Below are positions 1-9,500 of a stretch of DNA of 64,000 nt, one piece after another. Position 1 is the first letter of the stretch. Each line of letters opens with the position of its first letter. The stretch lies in NCBI RefSeq assembly GCF_006540085.1, contig NZ_BJOG01000001.1, positions 682,001-746,000 on the forward strand, read 5' to 3'. The translations under genes were made by a program, and so were the position numbers. This stretch comes from Microbacterium oxydans. Lineage in GTDB: Bacteria; Actinomycetota; Actinomycetes; Actinomycetales; Microbacteriaceae. A model generated the notes under the pieces. It made no database searches. It was not told where the DNA came from and worked only from the letters and a program-made list of their open reading frames with translations.

Positions 1-1065
1 GTCGTAGCGCACGCGGACGTCGGCGGTCGCGTCGGGTCCGGCGTGACGGCGGGCGTTCGTCAGCGATTCCTGCGCGATGCGGTACAGATTCACGGCGACG
101 ACCGAGGGAACGGGCGCGGGCTCGCCGATCACCGTGTACGCGGTCGGCAGTCCCGCCTCGGTCGAGGCCTCGGCGAGTTCTGCGATGTCGTCGAGAGCCA
201 GGGTCGAGGCGCCGTCGGTCGGCTCTCCTCCCGGGGTCCGCAGAGTCTCCAGCAGTTGGCGCAGCTCGTGGATGGCGTCGCGCGCCGACCCCTCGATGCC
301 CGTGAGGATGCGAGAGGCCTCCTCCGGATCCCGCTCCAGCACCAGGCGCGCGGCCCCGGCCTGCACGCCCATGACGGACACGTGATGGGCGACGACATCG
401 TGCAGCTCTCTGGCGATGCGCACCCGGTCGAGCGCGACGGCCTGGGCCGCGGTGACCTCGCGTTCGCGCTCGAGCTCGGCCGTCCGCTGCTCGAGCACGG
501 CCAGCTGTGCCGCCGCTGCCCACGAGCGCTCGCCGAAGTAGTAGGCGCCGCCGAAGTAGAGCACGTTCAGCAGCAGTTGGATGAGCATGAAGGCCACGTA
601 GGGCGACATGGCTCCGGCGATCACATCCGCCTTGTCCGCCTCGCGGATCGCGTCGCGGTACATGGTGATCAGCAGCCACACGAACATGCTGACGATGATC
701 CCGACGCGCACGATGAGCGCACGCCGGCGGTTGTTCATCCAGGCGCCGACCGTGTAGATCGCGATGAACATGGCGATGTTGCCGACGTAGATCTCGGGGA
801 TGCGGATCGTCACCGCGGTGAAGTAGGCGGCCACCACGATGACGGCGACGGTGCCTGGCCAGCGCCGGCGCACGGCCAGGGGAGCGGTGACGACCACCGC
901 GTACACGAGGGCGGTCCACAGCGGCGCCTGTTCGTCGCCGTACATCTCCGCGATCGAGGAGAGCGCTGCGCTCAGCACGGCACCGACGAACAGCACGGTG
1001 GCGAGCACGAGATCGCTGCGCCGTTCGCGCTCGGTCGGCGTGCGGATGAACGGGGCGGCGGACAT
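1..1065 (-). CDS. NarL-type sensor histidine kinase, C-terminus cut by window edge
   Basis: Reads open from an ATG at 1065 down to base 1 (355 codons, no stop), so the gene runs out of the window. The first ~150 residues hold about five hydrophobic membrane segments. A HisKA_3 dimerisation domain follows, with the phospho-acceptor motif ELHDVVAHH near residue 220, and then the start of the HATPase domain (N-box-like NLYRIAQESLTNARRHA). The glycine-rich ATP lid lies outside the window. By family it should sense an envelope signal and phosphorylate a LuxR/NarL response regulator, probably the next gene to the left. TACGGT lies 6 nt before the ATG, so translation may be leaderless. Confidence 0.9.
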   Translation of the reverse strand, partial: MSAAPFIRTPTERERRSDLVLATVLFVGAVLSAALSSIAEMYGDEQAPLWTALVYAVVVTAPLAVRRRWPGTVAVIVVAAYFTAVTIRIPEIYVGNIAMFIAIYTVGAWMNNRRRALIVRVGIIVSMFVWLLITMYRDAIREADKADVIAGAMSPYVAFMLIQLLLNVLYFGGAYYFGERSWAAAAQLAVLEQRTAELEREREVTAAQAVALDRVRIARELHDVVAHHVSVMGVQAGAARLVLERDPEEASRILTGIEGSARDAIHELRQLLETLRTPGGEPTDGASTLALDDIAELAEASTEAGLPTAYTVIGEPAPVPSVVAVNLYRIAQESLTNARRHAGPDATADVRVRYD

Positions 1066-1071
1066 CCCTCC

Positions 1072-1077
1072 ACCGTA
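1072..1077 (-). promoter_or_regulatory. -10 hexamer TACGGT, leaderless histidine kinase start
   Basis: TACGGT on the minus strand ends 6 nt before the kinase ATG at 1065, the actinobacterial leaderless spacing. A purine-rich ggaggg lies directly between the hexamer and the ATG and could also serve as a ribosome site if the mRNA starts further up. Confidence 0.45.
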
Positions 1078-1133
1078 GGGCGGGCCGTGGCGGCGCCGCA
1101 TCCCCCGTGTGGGGGATCGTTCCGAACTTGCTA

Positions 1134-1161
1134 TTGACAAGCACGATTGTTTTTAACAAGC
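1134..1161. promoter_or_regulatory. Direct repeat TT(G/A)ACAAGC, possible HxlR operator or promoter
   Basis: Two 9-bp direct repeats, TTGACAAGC at 1134-1142 and TTAACAAGC at 1153-1161, lie in the AT-rich patch between the sensor kinase and the VOC gene, 19 bp apart. TTGACA at 1134 matches a -35 box. The position before an operon containing an HxlR regulator suggests an operator; this is inference from position only. Confidence 0.35.
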
Positions 1162-1214
1162 TTTCCCTCAACGAGCTCACCGACCGATGAGCTCACACCT
1201 CCGGAGGAGCCATC

Positions 1215-1652
1215 ATGACCAAGGTGTTCGTCAACCTGCCCACCACCGACCTCGAGCGCGCGAAGGCCTTCTACACCGCGCTCGGCTGCGAGATCAGCCC
1301 CCAGTTCACCGACGAGAATGCGGCGTGCGTCGTGTGGAGCGAGGACATCTACTTCATGATCCTCAAGCGCGAGTTCTTCTCGACCTTCACCGACAAGCCC
1401 ATCGCCGACCCGAACGAGGTCGTCCAGGTCTCGGTGGCGTTCAGCCAGGACTCCCGCGAGGAGGTCGATGCGATCCTCGCGAAGGGTCTGGCGGCCGGTG
1501 GCGCCGAGCCGAAGCCCGTACAGGACTACGGCTTCATGTACTCGCGTGACCTCGACGACCCCGACGGCAACTCGCTCGGCTTCCTCTACATGACGCCCGA
1601 AGCCATCGAGAACGGCCCGGATCACGTGGCCGACACCGCCACGTCGGCCTGA
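1215..1652 (+). CDS. VOC family (glyoxalase/bleomycin-resistance fold) protein
   Basis: A 145-residue protein of the vicinal-oxygen-chelate fold, opening with KVFVNLPTTDLERAKAFY and closing with the typical DLDDPDGNSLGFLYM segment near residues 110-130. The length fits a single two-module VOC protein of the DUF1428/lactoylglutathione-lyase-like group. The start is supported by GGAGGAG at 1202-1208. It is the first gene of a VOC-HxlR-reductase operon with a 1-nt gap to the next gene. Substrate unknown: members bind a metal and act on glutathione adducts, dioxygenase substrates or antibiotics. The HxlR partner, a family often reacting to electrophiles, hints at a detoxification role (inference). 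Confidence 0.88.
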   Translation: MTKVFVNLPTTDLERAKAFYTALGCEISPQFTDENAACVVWSEDIYFMILKREFFSTFTDKPIADPNEVVQVSVAFSQDSREEVDAILAKGLAAGGAEPKPVQDYGFMYSRDLDDPDGNSLGFLYMTPEAIENGPDHVADTATSA

Positions 1653-1653
1653 C

Positions 1654-2346
1654 ATGGCGGCGCGCAGCTACGGCCAGTACTGCGGTGTGACGACGGCCGT
1701 CGAGCTGATCGGGGAGCGGTGGGCGCTGCTCATCGTCCGCGATCTGCTCGTCGGACCGCGTCGGTATACCGACCTCAAGCAGGGCCTGCCGCGCATCCCC
1801 ACCAACATCCTGTCCACGCGACTGAAAGAGCTGCAGGAGGGTGGGGTCGTGCGACGTGTGCCGCTGTTGAACTGCGGACTCGTGTACGAGCTCACCTCCT
1901 ACGGGCGCTCCTTCGAGCCGATCATGCTCGCCCTCGGACGCTGGGGCTTCCAGGCGATGGGAGACCCGGACGAGGGCGACGTCGTCACGGCCGATTCCCT
2001 CACGATGGCGATGCGCACGGCGTTCGTCACCGAGAGCGCGCTGGACGCGGAGTACGAACTGCACGTCGGCGATGTCGCCCTCCGTGTATCGGTGCGCGAC
2101 GGCGAGCTCCGCGTCGCGCAGCTCGCTCCTCCGGCGCCTCCCGTCGGCGGGCGCATCCCCGAAGGAGAACCGGATGCGGTGATCGTCGCCGGTCCCGGCA
2201 TCCGCCGCCTCATCGGCGGCGAGGTCACCCCGGCGGAAGCGCTGGCACAGGACCTCGTCGCGGTCGTCCGTGGCGATGCATCGCTGTTGGACTCGTTCGC
2301 CGACACCTTCCACATCGCACGACTGACAGTGGGGAGCACGACATGA
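1654..2346 (+). CDS. HxlR-family winged-helix transcriptional regulator
   Basis: A 230-residue protein with an N-terminal HxlR domain (residues ~8-100): GQYCGVTTAVELIGERW, then LIVRDLLVGPRRYTDLK and IPTNILSTRLKELQEGGVV. The conserved Cys near residue 10 occupies the position used as redox or electrophile sensor in YodB/HypR-type members. A C-terminal ~110-residue extension (an SCP2-like or unknown domain) makes it about twice the size of minimal HxlR proteins. Its ATG lies 1 nt after the VOC stop and its stop overlaps the next start (ATGA), so the three genes are probably co-transcribed and controlled by this protein. Confidence 0.9.
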   Translation: MAARSYGQYCGVTTAVELIGERWALLIVRDLLVGPRRYTDLKQGLPRIPTNILSTRLKELQEGGVVRRVPLLNCGLVYELTSYGRSFEPIMLALGRWGFQAMGDPDEGDVVTADSLTMAMRTAFVTESALDAEYELHVGDVALRVSVRDGELRVAQLAPPAPPVGGRIPEGEPDAVIVAGPGIRRLIGGEVTPAEALAQDLVAVVRGDASLLDSFADTFHIARLTVGSTT

Positions 2347-3014
2347 ACAACCAATATGCCGATGAACAACAGGCGCCCGATGAACAACAGACACCCGGTC
2401 GCATCCTGATCGACCTCTTCACCTCTCTCGACGGAGTCGCCCAGGGTCCCGGCGGCACCGATGAGGACACGTCGGGCGGATTCCGGTTCAGCGGGTGGCA
2501 GGCCGGATACCCCTCCTCCGGCGTCGGACCCGAGATCGAGAAGGGCATGCGCGGTCTCGATGCGCTGCTGCTCGGGCGGCACACGTACGACATCTTCGCC
2601 TCGTACTGGCCGCATCACACCGAGGGCGAATCCGGCGACATCGGCACGCTCTTCAACCGCGTGCCGAAGTACGTCGCGACCCGGGATGCGGATCTCGCGC
2701 TCGACTGGGAGGGCAGCACGCGCGTCGGTGTCGACCTCGCCGCGGAGATCGCGGCGATGCGGACGGCCCATCGTGAGGTGCATGTGATCGGCAGCATCGA
2801 TCTCGTGCACACGCTGCTCACTGAGGGTCTCTTCGACGAGCTGAACCTCTGGGTCTACCCACTGCTGCTCGGAGCGGGCAAGAAGGTGTTCGACGACAAC
2901 GCGTTGCCGAGGGTGCTGCGTCTACTCGAGCCGCCGATCACCGACGACGCCGGGGTGACACTGCTGCGCTACGCACGGACCGATCGGGTGCCGGAGGTCG
3001 GCACGTTCGATTGA
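2343..3014 (+). CDS. Dihydrofolate reductase family protein (RibD C-terminal domain)
   Basis: 223 residues. After a Gln-rich N-terminal 20 residues comes the RibD_C/DHFR-like fold: RILIDLFTSLDGVAQGPGG, LLLGRHTYDIFASYW, VHVIGSIDLVHTLLTEGLFDEL and a final PLLLGAGKKVF strand. The family contains NADPH-dependent reductases, but most stand-alone members have no proven substrate and do not replace FolA. The ATG at 2343 overlaps the HxlR stop by 4 nt, and the downstream base string TTGACATGA carries a possible promoter for the sigma gene. Assignment to the family is firm; the substrate is not. Confidence 0.88.
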   Translation: MNNQYADEQQAPDEQQTPGRILIDLFTSLDGVAQGPGGTDEDTSGGFRFSGWQAGYPSSGVGPEIEKGMRGLDALLLGRHTYDIFASYWPHHTEGESGDIGTLFNRVPKYVATRDADLALDWEGSTRVGVDLAAEIAAMRTAHREVHVIGSIDLVHTLLTEGLFDELNLWVYPLLLGAGKKVFDDNALPRVLRLLEPPITDDAGVTLLRYARTDRVPEVGTFD

Positions 3015-3037
3015 CATGAAGCGCGCCCCTGGTGCAA

Positions 3038-3043
3038 TACGAT
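3038..3043 (+). promoter_or_regulatory. -10 hexamer TACGAT before sigma factor
   Basis: TACGAT ends 6 nt before the GTG at 3050, the spacing seen at many other genes in this window. A perfect TTGACA sits at 3011-3016 across the previous stop codon, but the spacer of 21 nt is longer than usual, so its use as -35 is doubtful. Confidence 0.4.
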
Positions 3044-3049
3044 CCGAAC

Positions 3050-3607
3050 GTGGGGGTTGGAAAGCAGTCGCGGCAGGCGGAGCGCGTCGCAGCCTTCCAA
3101 CGGGTCTTCGAACAGAATTGGGCTCGTGTTCGACACCACATCGAGTGCGTGATCGACGACCCGGATGAGGTATCGGATCTCGTCTCCGACGTGTTCACGC
3201 TCGCGTGGTCGAAGCTGGATGAGCGCAAGCCACTCGGCTTGATCTGGCTGCTGCGCGCCGCGGACAACAAGCTCAAAGATCGTGAGCGCAGGAGACGATC
3301 CGAGGTCAGGGCGATGGATGCCCTGCGTCACGGGGTCGGGGGCCGACACCAGTCCGACGTCCTCGATGCCATCGCGGTGCGTCATGCGATCGAGACCGCC
3401 TTGACCCCACGGGAGAAGAGGATAGTCGTCCTCTTCTACTGGGACCGATTGGCCGCGGGGGAGATCGCCGAGCTGCTGCGTTGCTCGCAGTCGGTGGTCT
3501 TCACGACATTGAGCAGGGCGCGGGTGAAGCTGGAACGGGAGCTCGGACTCGACCGCCTCCCCGACGCCTCCATTGCCCGAGCGGCGAATACCTTACAAAG
3601 GGATTGA
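3050..3607 (+). CDS. Sigma-70 family (ECF-like) RNA polymerase sigma factor
   Basis: A short sigma factor of about 185 residues. Sigma region 2 covers roughly residues 12-85 (FEQNWARVRHHIECVIDDP, VSDLVSDVFTLAW) and region 4 about 110-165 (LTPREKRIVVLFYWDRLAAGEIAELL, then a recognition helix with LSRARVKLERELG). There is no anti-sigma gene beside it. I chose GTG 3050 because TACGAT lies 6 nt upstream; an in-frame GTG at 3032 would add six residues. It is followed after 51 nt by the secreted LamG protein and RHS toxin genes. A degenerate copy of its last codons is preserved before the second LamG gene, so sigma factor and LamG gene seem to be an old pair. A role in driving this locus is inference. 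Confidence 0.85.
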   Translation: MGVGKQSRQAERVAAFQRVFEQNWARVRHHIECVIDDPDEVSDLVSDVFTLAWSKLDERKPLGLIWLLRAADNKLKDRERRRRSEVRAMDALRHGVGGRHQSDVLDAIAVRHAIETALTPREKRIVVLFYWDRLAAGEIAELLRCSQSVVFTTLSRARVKLERELGLDRLPDASIARAANTLQRD

Positions 3608-3646
3608 TCGAGGAGATGGATATTGCGCACGCTCCCAGCTGAACCA

Positions 3647-3652
3647 TAGCTT
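3647..3652 (+). promoter_or_regulatory. Leaderless promoter of LamG gene A (TTGCGC-18-TAGCTT)
   Basis: TAGCTT is 6 nt before GTG 3659 and TTGCGC (3623-3628) lies 18 nt further up. The paralog on the other strand has TTGCGG-18-TAGTTT at identical distances, while the DNA between is hardly conserved. That selective conservation supports a functional promoter. No ribosome-binding site is visible. Confidence 0.55.
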
Positions 3653-3658
3653 TCGTCT

Positions 3659-6517
3659 GTGAATCTCCTTCCTTCGGGTTCGCGCAGGCTCGCGCGTTCC
3701 GGCCTCGGGTCTGTCTGCGTCCTCGCCATCGTCCTGAGCGGAGGAGCGTTGTCGGCATCGGCCGCGCCGACGGCAGGTGCAGCAAGAGAGCTGTCGGTGC
3801 AGTCGTTCCGCGATATCCGGGAGCGTGCGGTCTCGTCTGCGGCATCTGCGGCTCGCGCTACCGGGGAACCGGTACCGGTCGTGGGGATGATCACCCCCAC
3901 AGAGCAGACGCTGGCGATGCCGGATGGGACGATGCGGTACGAGGCATCGAGCGTGCCGGTGCGGGTCGAGCGGGGCGGTGACTGGGTACCCGTCGACACG
4001 ACACTCGCATCGACCGGCGAGTGGTTCGAGCCGATCGCCTCCGCGGCTCCCGTGCGCTTCTCGTCAGGCGGCACCGACCGGCTCGCTCAGGTGCAGGCTG
4101 AATCGGGCGAGTGGATCACCGAGATCTGGCCCTACGGGATCCTGCCGACCCCGGCGGTCGAAGGGGACACCGCGACCTATTCTGAGGTGCTCCCCGGTGT
4201 CGACCTGAAGATGGTCGCGACGAAGACCGGGCAGGCGTCGATCTACGTCGTCAAGACCGAGGAGGCAGCGCAGTCCGCGAAGCTCGACGGGCTTCACGTC
4301 GTCGTCGAGAACGCAGAGCTGAGCGCGGACTCGACGGGCACCGTCACCGCGGAGACAGGGGATGAGTCGAGCATCGTCGCCGGTCAGCCGCTGTGGTGGG
4401 ACTCCTCCGAGGGGGGCACCTATCGCGAGCCGGGCGGCGAAGCGCCGCCGTTGCCCGTGACGCACGACGTGGGGGCGGACCGAGTGCTGCTCGACGTGGG
4501 CGATTCGGTGACGAAGCACGAGAAGCGCGACGGGGATGTCGTGTATCCGATCTTCGTCGACCCTGACTGGTCGTCGGGGATCACAGCCTCCTGGTACACG
4601 GACGCGGCCTATCCGAACCAGTCGTACCTGTCGGCGGGGGCTTCCGATGTGCTGCGCGTCGGCATCTACCAGCAGTATCGCTCGGACATGTTCTTCCAGT
4701 TCCCCATCGGCGCTCTGGCGGGGAAGGTCGTGACGAGCGCCCGACTGAACACCACTCAGCTCGCGGTCGCGTCCAGCGGGGCGGGTGCGATCCAGGTCCA
4801 CACCTATGGGATCAAGCCGACCGGGTTCACCTGGGCGCAGGAACAGGCGTGGAACGCGGCAGGAACGGGTGGGTGGAGCGCCCCGCTGCAGGCTCCGTGG
4901 TACGGCCCCGGCCTGGGCTCGGCGCCGATGGCGGTGGGCTGGAACGTGACATCGGGCGTGCAGGCCAAAGTGGGGGCGTCTGCCATTCAGTTCGCCTTCA
5001 CTTACACGAATGCGAACCTGCCGTCGCGTCGTCACTACAGCCGCGCGGCAACGCTCATCGTCTCTTACAACACCCTGCCGAACACGCCCACGGCCCCGTC
5101 GTTCACCTCCCCTTCGCGTGCGTGTGGCACCGCTGCGGCTCCGGCCGCGGTCGGTCAGACGGACGTCGCAGTCGCGGTGAATCAGACGGATCCCGACGGA
5201 GGAAGCGTCGGTACCAACTTCTACCTGGCCAAGGCCGGCAATCTCGGTGTCCTCGTGCAGACACTGGGGTCCGGCCTCGCCGCCGGAGGGACGAAGACAG
5301 TGACGTTCACCGGCCTGGTCGATGGCGAGACGTACGCGTGGCGCGGGAGAGGTCAGGACACGACGCATCATGGCACCGGCTACAGCGAGTGGTGCTACTT
5401 CACGGTGGATACGACGAAGCCGGCTGTGCCGGTGGTGGAGGCCCCGACGGGTGCTTCCTATGCCGTCGGGACTGGAGTCCCGTTGTCGGTGACCGGGGCA
5501 GCGGATGTCGCGGGATACGTCTACTGGGTGACCCCCACGCAGCTGGTCGCCCCTGCGCCTCCGGTGCCGGCTGACGGCACGGTCTCCGTGGCTGCGGCCC
5601 TTCCGAACTGCGGGACCACAGTGACCAACAGCGTCCGGTGGGCCTGCAAGACCGGCAGCGGTGCGACGACCGTCACCGTCGCGCCTGTCGACTCGCTGTC
5701 GACGGTGTGGGTCTCCGCCTACGACAAGGCGGGCAATCAGTCTGCTCCCACAGGGCATCCGCTCTATCCCGGCGGGAACACCGGGACCCCGGCCACCGCC
5801 GCGAACCTCGACGCGGGACACGCCTGGCAGCTCACGACGATGTCATCGCCGCTTCCGGAGGCGATTCCAGACTCCAACCCATGGATCGGTGCGAACGCCA
5901 TCGACCTCATGATCCCCGCGACTGCGTCGACGACCACGACGGACCTCCCCGACTTCCCGGTCGCCTCGCCCGTGCTCTCCACGAACGTGGCGACCGCCGG
6001 ATACGAGATCACCGCCCTGGCGGCTCCCGTCGACGCGTCCAAGAGCTTCTCCTTCAGCCTCTGGGTCAAGCCGGCACACGTGGCGCCGACGTCCCAGATC
6101 ATCGCCATCCAGCGGGGCCAGGGCATCGGGACGATGCAGTTGCAGATCACCAGCACCGGCAAGTACGCCTTCTGCCTCGGCGAGCAGTACGTGAACATGA
6201 GCAACACCGCCCGCGACAACAACTGCGTCACCGGGGGAACGGTCCTGCCCAGCACTTGGCAGATGGTCACCGGGATCTGGGATGCCGCGAACCAGCAGCT
6301 CCGCCTCCACATCGGCAACTCCATCACGCCGGTCGCCGTCAACGGCCACGTCAACGGCAGCGGTGATCGCTCGGCGAACGGAAGCTTGATGTTCGCCCCG
6401 GGCCCCGACAGCCTCCGGTTCATCGGGCTCATCACGAACCCCGTCATGGTCCCCGGTGTCGTCGACCATGCGCAGCTGGCCCGAATGGCCGCCTTCGAAC
6501 TCCCCTTCACCGACTGA
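3659..6517 (+). CDS. Secreted DNRLRE / fibronectin-like / LamG protein A
   Basis: 952 residues with a Sec signal peptide (basic start, hydrophobic core, ASAAP cut near 36). A conserved N-terminal domain (~40-300, including VLPGVDLKMVATKTGQ) precedes a DNRLRE-type beta-sandwich (~310-470: SWYTDAAYPNQSYL, DVLRVGIYQQYRSDMFFQF), two Fn3-like modules (~475-720) and a LamG/concanavalin domain (~760-950: FSFSLWVKPAHV, TWQMVTGIWDA). It has no LPXTG anchor. The layout matches the N-terminal half of WapA-like wall-associated toxins, but encoded apart from the YD-repeat gene, which begins 17 nt later. It may hold or display the RHS protein at the cell surface (inference). Strong paralog at 13887-16772. 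GTG start without ribosome site, probably leaderless. Confidence 0.85.
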   Translation: MNLLPSGSRRLARSGLGSVCVLAIVLSGGALSASAAPTAGAARELSVQSFRDIRERAVSSAASAARATGEPVPVVGMITPTEQTLAMPDGTMRYEASSVPVRVERGGDWVPVDTTLASTGEWFEPIASAAPVRFSSGGTDRLAQVQAESGEWITEIWPYGILPTPAVEGDTATYSEVLPGVDLKMVATKTGQASIYVVKTEEAAQSAKLDGLHVVVENAELSADSTGTVTAETGDESSIVAGQPLWWDSSEGGTYREPGGEAPPLPVTHDVGADRVLLDVGDSVTKHEKRDGDVVYPIFVDPDWSSGITASWYTDAAYPNQSYLSAGASDVLRVGIYQQYRSDMFFQFPIGALAGKVVTSARLNTTQLAVASSGAGAIQVHTYGIKPTGFTWAQEQAWNAAGTGGWSAPLQAPWYGPGLGSAPMAVGWNVTSGVQAKVGASAIQFAFTYTNANLPSRRHYSRAATLIVSYNTLPNTPTAPSFTSPSRACGTAAAPAAVGQTDVAVAVNQTDPDGGSVGTNFYLAKAGNLGVLVQTLGSGLAAGGTKTVTFTGLVDGETYAWRGRGQDTTHHGTGYSEWCYFTVDTTKPAVPVVEAPTGASYAVGTGVPLSVTGAADVAGYVYWVTPTQLVAPAPPVPADGTVSVAAALPNCGTTVTNSVRWACKTGSGATTVTVAPVDSLSTVWVSAYDKAGNQSAPTGHPLYPGGNTGTPATAANLDAGHAWQLTTMSSPLPEAIPDSNPWIGANAIDLMIPATASTTTTDLPDFPVASPVLSTNVATAGYEITALAAPVDASKSFSFSLWVKPAHVAPTSQIIAIQRGQGIGTMQLQITSTGKYAFCLGEQYVNMSNTARDNNCVTGGTVLPSTWQMVTGIWDAANQQLRLHIGNSITPVAVNGHVNGSGDRSANGSLMFAPGPDSLRFIGLITNPVMVPGVVDHAQLARMAAFELPFTD

Positions 6518-6533
6518 GTACCGGAGACTGACC

Positions 6534-9500
6534 ATGGCGCGTCGGAGCACCCGCACGATTCTTGCTGTTCTCACCACCTCGGTGCTCGCGTGTGGAGTGC
6601 TGGTCGCGGCTCCGGGAGCAGCCTTCGCCGAGTCGCCGACACCGACCGTCGAGACCCCGGTCTTCGGCGATCCGGTACCGGGTTCGACGGTCAGCGAGGC
6701 GGATGCGGGCGCCGACCCGCTCTCGTCGGTGAACTCGGCCACCCCCGAGGTCATGGAGATGCCGTCGCTGGAGAGCACCGACATCGTTCTCGAGCAGTCG
6801 GATCTGGAGGGCGTCACGACCGACGCGGCGGAAGGCGCGGAGGGGGCTGCGCCGGCGACGGTGGCCGGGGAGTGGAAGCCGCTCGGCGATACGGGGCTTG
6901 CCATCGCACCCGCGTCCGGCGTCGGGGCGGCGGAGAAGGAGAACGCAGCCGAGAACGATACCGAGAACGCGGAGGGGGAGGAAGACGACGCGGCGCCGCA
7001 GAGCCCGTCCGTGGTCGTGGAGATCCTCGACGAGAAGGCGGCGGCCAAGAAGGGGCTCGACGGCATCGTCGTCTCTCTGGCGCAGCAGGACGCGGAGGAA
7101 GAAGGGGAGCCGGTCGCGGTGCGGATGCCTCAGCAGCTGCTCGCCGGTGCCTATGGCGGCGACTTCGCGAGTCGCCTGGAGTGGGTGCAGGTGCCCGCGT
7201 CGACGAAGCCGGAGGACGTGTCGGAGAAGGCCGTCCCCGTGGCGACCGCGGCGACGGACGAGGGGCTGGTGCTCACACCGAAGGTCTCGAAAGAGCCGAT
7301 GATGCTCGCGGCGGTGTCGGGCGCGAGCAGCGCGAACGGCACGGGCTCGTATGCGGCCACACCGTTGAAGTCGTCGTCGACGTGGGACGTCGCAGAGCAG
7401 ACCGGCGCGTTCACGTGGAACTACGACATGGCCGTCCCCGCTCCCGGTGCGGGGCCGACGCCATCGGTGGGCCTGTCATACAACTCGCAGTCGGTGGATG
7501 GGCTCACAGCATCGACGAACAACCAGCCGTCGGTGGTGGGTGAGGGATGGGACCTCACCGCCGCCGGGTTCATCGAGCGCAGCTATATCCCGTGCGCGAA
7601 GGATGACGGTGCCAGTGGTGCGGTCACGACATCCGGCGACCTGTGCTGGAGAACCGACAACGCCACGGTATCGATGGCCGGGCGGTCGGGCGCGCTCATC
7701 AAAGACACGGCCAGCGGTGTCTGGAAGCTGCAGAACGATGACGGCACCCGCTTCGAGCGCCTTGTCGGTGCCGCGCAGGGCTGTGCGGCGAACGGAACGG
7801 TGAACAACGAGTGCTGGCGGATGACAACGACCGACGGCACCCAGTACTACTTCGGTCTCAATCAGCTCCCCGGGTGGTCCGCGGGCAAGGCGACGACGAA
7901 CTCGACCTGGACGGTGCCGGTGTTCGGCAACGATGCGGGGGAGCCGTGTCATGCCTCGACGTTCGCGGCGTCTTCCTGCTCGCAGGCGTGGCGGTGGAAC
8001 CTGGACTACGTCGTCGACGTGCACGGCAATGCGCAGACGATGTACTACACGGCGGAGACGAACAAGTATGCCAAGGGCGGTTCGGGAGCGACCGCGTACC
8101 AGCGTGGCGGTGCCCTCACGCGCATCGAGTACGGGCTGCGGGCCACGGACCTCTTCGCATCGAAGGCCGCGGGGTACCGCGTTCTCTTCAGCTACGACGG
8201 GAAGGGCCGATGCAACGATGCCACCGGGTCATCGTGCACGGCTGCGGCCCTCGACAGCGCGGTGATGCCGGCGAATCCGGCCAAGTATCCCGACGTGCCG
8301 TTCGACCAGCTGTGCACCGGAACCTCGTGCAGTGCTTCGCAGATCGCACCCTCGTTCTTCACGAACGCGAGCCTCGTGAAGGTGGAGTCGCAGGCGAAGG
8401 TCTCGGGCGAGTACTCGACCGTCGACTCCTGGGCGCTCGGGCACTCGTACCCTGATCCCGGCGACGGGACATCGGCCGCGCTCTGGCTCACGCAGGTGCA
8501 GCGGACGGGCACAGCGGCAGGGCAAGCGGCGATCGTGGAGCCGGCGACGGTGTTCTCCGGCGTCACGATGCAGAACCGGGTGTGGGTCGTCGATGGTCTG
8601 GCCCCGCTCGACAAGTGGCGGTTGAGCTCGATCAAGACGAGTCTCGGCGGCGTGATCAGCGTGAATTATCAGGGCCAGCAGTGCACGCCGGCTCAGGCGG
8701 CAGGAATCCTCGGCGACCTGCCGAACAACACGAACTGGTGCTTCCCGGAGTGGTGGGTGCCGCAGTCGACCATCCCGCTCGGCGGACGGCAGGACCTGTT
8801 CCACAAGTACCCGGTCTCCTCGATCCTCGTCAACGGTGTGACGGGGGGCCCGCTGAGCCAAGTGCAGCAGACGCAGTACTTCTACGGCACGCCGAAGTGG
8901 CGGTACAACGATTCGCCCCTGACAGTGGCGAACTCGCGCACGTGGAACGTGTTCGCGGGGGTGAACACCGTGGAGGTGCGTGAGGGCGACCCGGCCGTAC
9001 CCGTGGCCCAGAAGGTGTCGAAGTACACGTACTACCAGGGCATGAACGGAGACAGGGCGGCTGCCGGCGGAGGCACGAAGACGGTGAACGTCACCGGCAC
9101 CAGCATCCCGGACGACCGCTGGTTCGGCGGACAGCCGTATCAGCAGCAGACGTTCAACGGTGTCGGCGGAGCTCTGGTGTCGACGCAGGTCAGCACGCCG
9201 TGGGCCTCGAACGTCACCTCCAACGACGGCGCGCGGCAGGCGCGGATGGGTGGCGTGCAGAAGACAGTCGTCACCGAGCCGCTGTCGACCGGTGGTAACC
9301 GCACGCTCGAGACCCGTACGACGTTCGACGGAACCTACGGCTATCCGTTGACGGTGTCGACGGTCCCGTCGGATGCCACGGGCAAGTGCGTCACGACGAC
9401 ATACGCCGCCGCGAACACCTCCGCCTGGATCATCGGTCTCCCGAGCGAGGTGCGCACGGTCAACGCCGCGTGCGACGGCGTGGCCGGCGCGCAGTTCCCG

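Noticed and set aside
43..1137. A long plus-strand reading frame opposite the sensor kinase
   Set aside because: Its protein is Arg/His/Gly/Asp-rich without any family feature, whereas the minus strand gives a clear HisKA_3 kinase. It is an antisense shadow of high-GC DNA.
6506..6517. LPXTG-like sorting signal at the end of the LamG proteins (LPFTD)
   Set aside because: The motif lacks the final Gly, and no hydrophobic helix or basic tail follows; the protein ends there.
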